From NCBI GenBank assembly GCA_045535585.1, contig JAZSLY010000070.1, positions 1-15,140 of the forward strand: a DNA stretch of 15,140 nucleotides, given 5' to 3'. The position numbers were made by a program, and so were the translations under genes. The notes under the pieces are model-generated. The model was not told where the DNA came from. It saw nothing but the letters and a program-made list of their open reading frames with translations, and searched no databases. Below, one piece after another: positions 13,272 to 15,140 of the stretch; positions within the stretch are counted from its first letter, which is position 1, and every line of letters begins with the position of its first letter. Source of the stretch: RGIG6353 sp045535585 (lineage in GTDB: Bacteria > Bacillota > Clostridia > Oscillospirales > SIG627).

Positions 13272-14897
13272 ATGAATAATACCGTAAAAAAAGCAACCGA
13301 TTCATTGATTGTTCAAGGCTCTATTCTTGCCCTTGCAGGAATAATCACAAAAATCATCGGCTTCGTTTACAGAATTCCTATGGCTAACCTTTTAGGTGAG
13401 CAGGGCAACGGCATTTATTCCGTTGCCTTTGGAATATATAACGTTGCACTGACGCTTTCCTCTTACAGTCTGCCTCTGGCAATTTCAAAGCTTGTGTCTG
13501 CAAGGCTTGCGGAAAACAAGACACAAAACGCCATAGCGGTTATTAAAAGAGCTCTGCTCTTTGCCCTGATTGCAGGAGGATGCGCCGCCGCAGTTCTGTT
13601 TTTCGGTGCGGAATGGTTAGAGGCTCTGTATATGAGGCAGGGGCTTGCCGAGCCCTTGAGAGTTCTTGCCCCTACCACTCTGGTGGTTGCCTTTCTTGGA
13701 GTTTTCAGAGGATATTTCCAAGGCAACTCCAATATGACGCCAACGGCTCTTTCGCAGATAGTTGAGCAAATAGTCAACGCAATAGTCAGCATTGTGGCAA
13801 CCTATTTCTTCATCCGCGCCTTTGCAAGCGACCCTTTATTTTCGGCAAAGGGCGCGGCAGGTGCTACCCTTGGTACTCTTGCAGGCGCTTTCAGCGCGCT
13901 GATAATGCTATCGCTGATGTTTGCCTCAAGTGTGGGAAAAGGATTTTTCGCTAAAAGAGACGGCGTTGAAAGAAGAAGAGTCACCTATTCCGAGCTTATT
14001 TTCACTATGTTCCCCATAGTTTTAAGTCAGACCGTATACCAGATTGGCTTTACCTTTGACGACCTGATATTCGGAAATATTATGTCTGACAAGGGCTTTG
14101 AGGATGCCTTCGTCAGCGGATTGCAGGGCGCTTTCAATACCCAATATACACAGCTTATCAATCTGCCCGTTGCAATCGCCACCGCTCTTGCGGCGTCTAC
14201 CCTGCCCAGTATCGTTAGGCTGAACGTTCAAGGAAATATAAAAGAGAAGAACGAAAAGATTTCCTCGGTCATCAAGCTGACCTCCTGCATTTCCATTCCC
14301 TCCGCAATAGGACTTTCCGTGCTTGCTGAGCCGATTATTTCCACCCTTTTTCCAAGCCTTACGGAATTTCACACCGTGGCGGTAGACCTTTTGAGGTACG
14401 GCTCGGTTGCGACAATATTTTATTCGCTGTCAACCATAACTACCTCCGTTCTCCAGGGAAATGACAGAATGAAAATCCCCGTAATCAACGCAAGCATTTC
14501 CTTTGGAATTCACGTGGTGCTGGTGGCCGTTTTGCTTAAATATACCGACCTTGGAGTATTTGCGCTTCTAATCGGCGACGTAACACTGCCACTTGTAATT
14601 TCTATTCTCAATTTCAGGTATTTGAAGCTAAAGTCGGGATTTATCCTTGATTATAAGCGAACGGTTTTACTGCCGTTGATATGCGCTCTTGCTATGGGAG
14701 CGGCGGTGGCTATGGTGCTTGGTGCTTCTGCCCTGCTTTCTCTGCAAAGCGTAATCGCGCTTGGGGCGTCATTGGTAATTGCGCTTATCGTTTATTTTCT
14801 TCTTATCGTTTTGACAAAGGTATTCGACGAAGAAGAGCTTTTGTCCTTGCCTATGGGACGGAAAATACTTTCCGTGTCCAGAAAAATACGCAGATAG
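13272..14897 (+). CDS. SpoVB/MurJ-like oligosaccharide flippase
   Basis: 541-residue polytopic membrane protein of the MOP/MATE flippase superfamily with about 14 predicted membrane helices. The N-terminal segment GIITKIIGFVYRIPM (23-37), followed by LLGEQGNGIYSVAF and SLPLAISKLVSARLA (66-80), is the signature of the SpoVB/YtgP(MurJ) group, which moves lipid-linked cell-wall or spore-cortex precursors across the membrane. Further family features are FRGYFQGNSNMTPTALSQIVEQ and VLQGNDRMKIPVINASIS. There is no good ribosome binding site and it starts 6 bases after the amidotransferase stop, so translation is likely coupled. Whether it serves vegetative wall synthesis, the spore cortex or another polysaccharide cannot be told from sequence, so no symbol is given. 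Confidence 0.9.
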   Translation: MNNTVKKATDSLIVQGSILALAGIITKIIGFVYRIPMANLLGEQGNGIYSVAFGIYNVALTLSSYSLPLAISKLVSARLAENKTQNAIAVIKRALLFALIAGGCAAAVLFFGAEWLEALYMRQGLAEPLRVLAPTTLVVAFLGVFRGYFQGNSNMTPTALSQIVEQIVNAIVSIVATYFFIRAFASDPLFSAKGAAGATLGTLAGAFSALIMLSLMFASSVGKGFFAKRDGVERRRVTYSELIFTMFPIVLSQTVYQIGFTFDDLIFGNIMSDKGFEDAFVSGLQGAFNTQYTQLINLPVAIATALAASTLPSIVRLNVQGNIKEKNEKISSVIKLTSCISIPSAIGLSVLAEPIISTLFPSLTEFHTVAVDLLRYGSVATIFYSLSTITTSVLQGNDRMKIPVINASISFGIHVVLVAVLLKYTDLGVFALLIGDVTLPLVISILNFRYLKLKSGFILDYKRTVLLPLICALAMGAAVAMVLGASALLSLQSVIALGASLVIALIVYFLLIVLTKVFDEEELLSLPMGRKILSVSRKIRR

Positions 14898-14991
14898 CAT
14901 TAAAAAAGCGGCTAGCAGCCGCTGGCATATCTCGCCTATCTTATGGCATTTTTACCTAAAGAAAGAATAACGGCGAGGTCTGTTTTAATGC
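14897..14991. other. Possible branched RNA fold between convergent genes
   Basis: Outer arms GCATTAAAA (14897-14905) and TTTTAATGC (14983-14991) enclose two further inverted repeats: AGCGGCT/AGCCGCT (14907-14923) and CTCGCC/GGCGAG (14931-14936 and 14972-14977). The pairs are properly nested and could form a three-way junction of about 95 bases. No known RNA family is recognised. The outer pair uses the minus-strand T-tract, so it would compete with termination there. Confidence 0.35.
14901..14923 (-). terminator. Intrinsic terminator reading on the minus strand
   Basis: AGCGGCT (14907-14913) pairs with AGCCGCT (14917-14923) around a 3-base loop. On the minus strand the stem is followed by TTTTTT; on the plus strand there is no T-tract. 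It lies about 90 bases beyond the bidirectional terminator at 15013-15054, so it is either a backup for the minus-strand gene at the right edge or the end of a small minus-strand RNA. Confidence 0.7.
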
Positions 14992-15012
14992 AATTTCCTA
15001 GTAAATAAAAAT

Positions 15013-15054
15013 AATGGCTGTAAAACGAATCGTTTTACAGCCATTTTGATTTTT
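15013..15054. terminator. Bidirectional terminator between flippase gene and the right-edge gene
   Basis: AATGGCTGTAAAACG (15013-15027) and CGTTTTACAGCCATT (15031-15045), 15-bp perfect stem with a 3-base loop. It is followed by TTGATTTTT on the plus strand and by ATTTTTATTT on the minus strand, so it can serve both convergent genes. The minus-strand gene stops at 15053-15055, directly before it. Confidence 0.88.
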
Positions 15055-15140
15055 AATGGAAGTTTGTCCAAATATCGCCCTCAGGCTCAGGCTCGGGCCG
15101 GGGATCTGGATTAGGGGCGGGGTCGGGATCTGGATTAGGG
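15053..15140 (-). CDS. C-terminal end of a proline-rich protein (partial)
   Basis: An open minus-strand frame enters from the right edge and ends at TAA (15053-15055), giving 28 visible residues: PNPDPDPAPNPDP, R, then PEPEPEGDIWTNFH. Every second residue is proline and most partners are D, E or N, as in extended acidic linkers of exported or surface proteins of Gram-positive bacteria. The stop is followed at once by a strong terminator, which supports a real gene end. The codons use several different proline triplets, so selection acts on the protein pattern. Nothing can be said about the main body of the protein. Confidence 0.72.
   Translation of the reverse strand, partial: PNPDPDPAPNPDPRPEPEPEGDIWTNFH
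15101..15140. repeat. 24-base tandem repeat encoding the Pro-Asx linker
   Basis: GGGATCTGGATTAGGG occurs at 15101-15116 and again, identical, at 15125-15140, a 24-base period equal to eight codons (PNPDP units on the minus strand). The array reaches the window edge and may continue beyond it. Confidence 0.75.

Overview
The window reads as chromosomal DNA of a spore-forming anaerobic Firmicute (Bacillota, probably class Clostridia, possibly a gut lineage). The reasons are an intact sporulation sigma factor SigK with a pro-sequence, a fragment of the sporulation sigma factor SigG, a SpoVB/MurJ-type flippase, a PrsA-like lipoprotein foldase, strong GGAGG-type ribosome binding sites, TTGACA/TATAAT-type promoters (several with an extended TGn -10 box) and short intrinsic terminators. 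It looks like ordinary core genome: no phage, IS element, CRISPR array, tRNA or rRNA is visible. No gap between genes exceeds about 175 bases, so no long gene-free stretch needs a separate entry.

Layout. 1-1673 (-): AMP-forming acyl-CoA synthetase, cut by the left edge, driven by a consensus promoter whose -10 box lies inside a perfect 13+1+13 bp palindrome (likely repressor operator). 1785-2684 (-): short Ppx/GppA-type phosphatase with its own terminator, which abuts the -35 box of the acyl-CoA synthetase. 2758-3903 (+): sigK and a small helical protein of unknown function as a two-gene operon ended by a long hairpin. 4032-5021 (-): PrsA-like parvulin lipoprotein. 5195-6938 (+): two overlapping genes, a TPR protein with two CxxC motifs and a DUF4037 nucleotidyltransferase-like protein. 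6969-10043 (-): a 1024-residue secreted protein made of two internal duplications, sharing a bidirectional terminator with the DUF4037 gene. 10199-11068 (+): EamA/DMT transporter. 11146-11514 (+): YajC of the Sec translocon. 11555-12100 (-): the C-terminal part of a SigG-like sigma factor without its core-binding half, probably a pseudogene or an assembly junction. 12192-14897 (+): a stand-alone class II glutamine amidotransferase followed after 6 bases by a SpoVB/MurJ-like flippase. 14897-15052: convergent intergenic region with two hairpins and a possible branched fold. 15053-15140 (-): C-terminal 28 residues of a proline-rich protein, cut by the right edge.

The genes do not form one pathway. 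The themes are envelope and secretion (PrsA-like foldase, YajC, flippase, large exported protein), sporulation control (sigK, sigG remnant) and lipid/phosphate metabolism (acyl-CoA synthetase, Ppx/GppA). The least understood elements are the TPR/DUF4037 pair, the duplicated secreted protein, the sigG fragment, the operator at 1698-1724 and the possible structured RNA at 14897-14991. I did not find a clear new defence or mobile system. All functional calls are from reading motifs; no database search was run.
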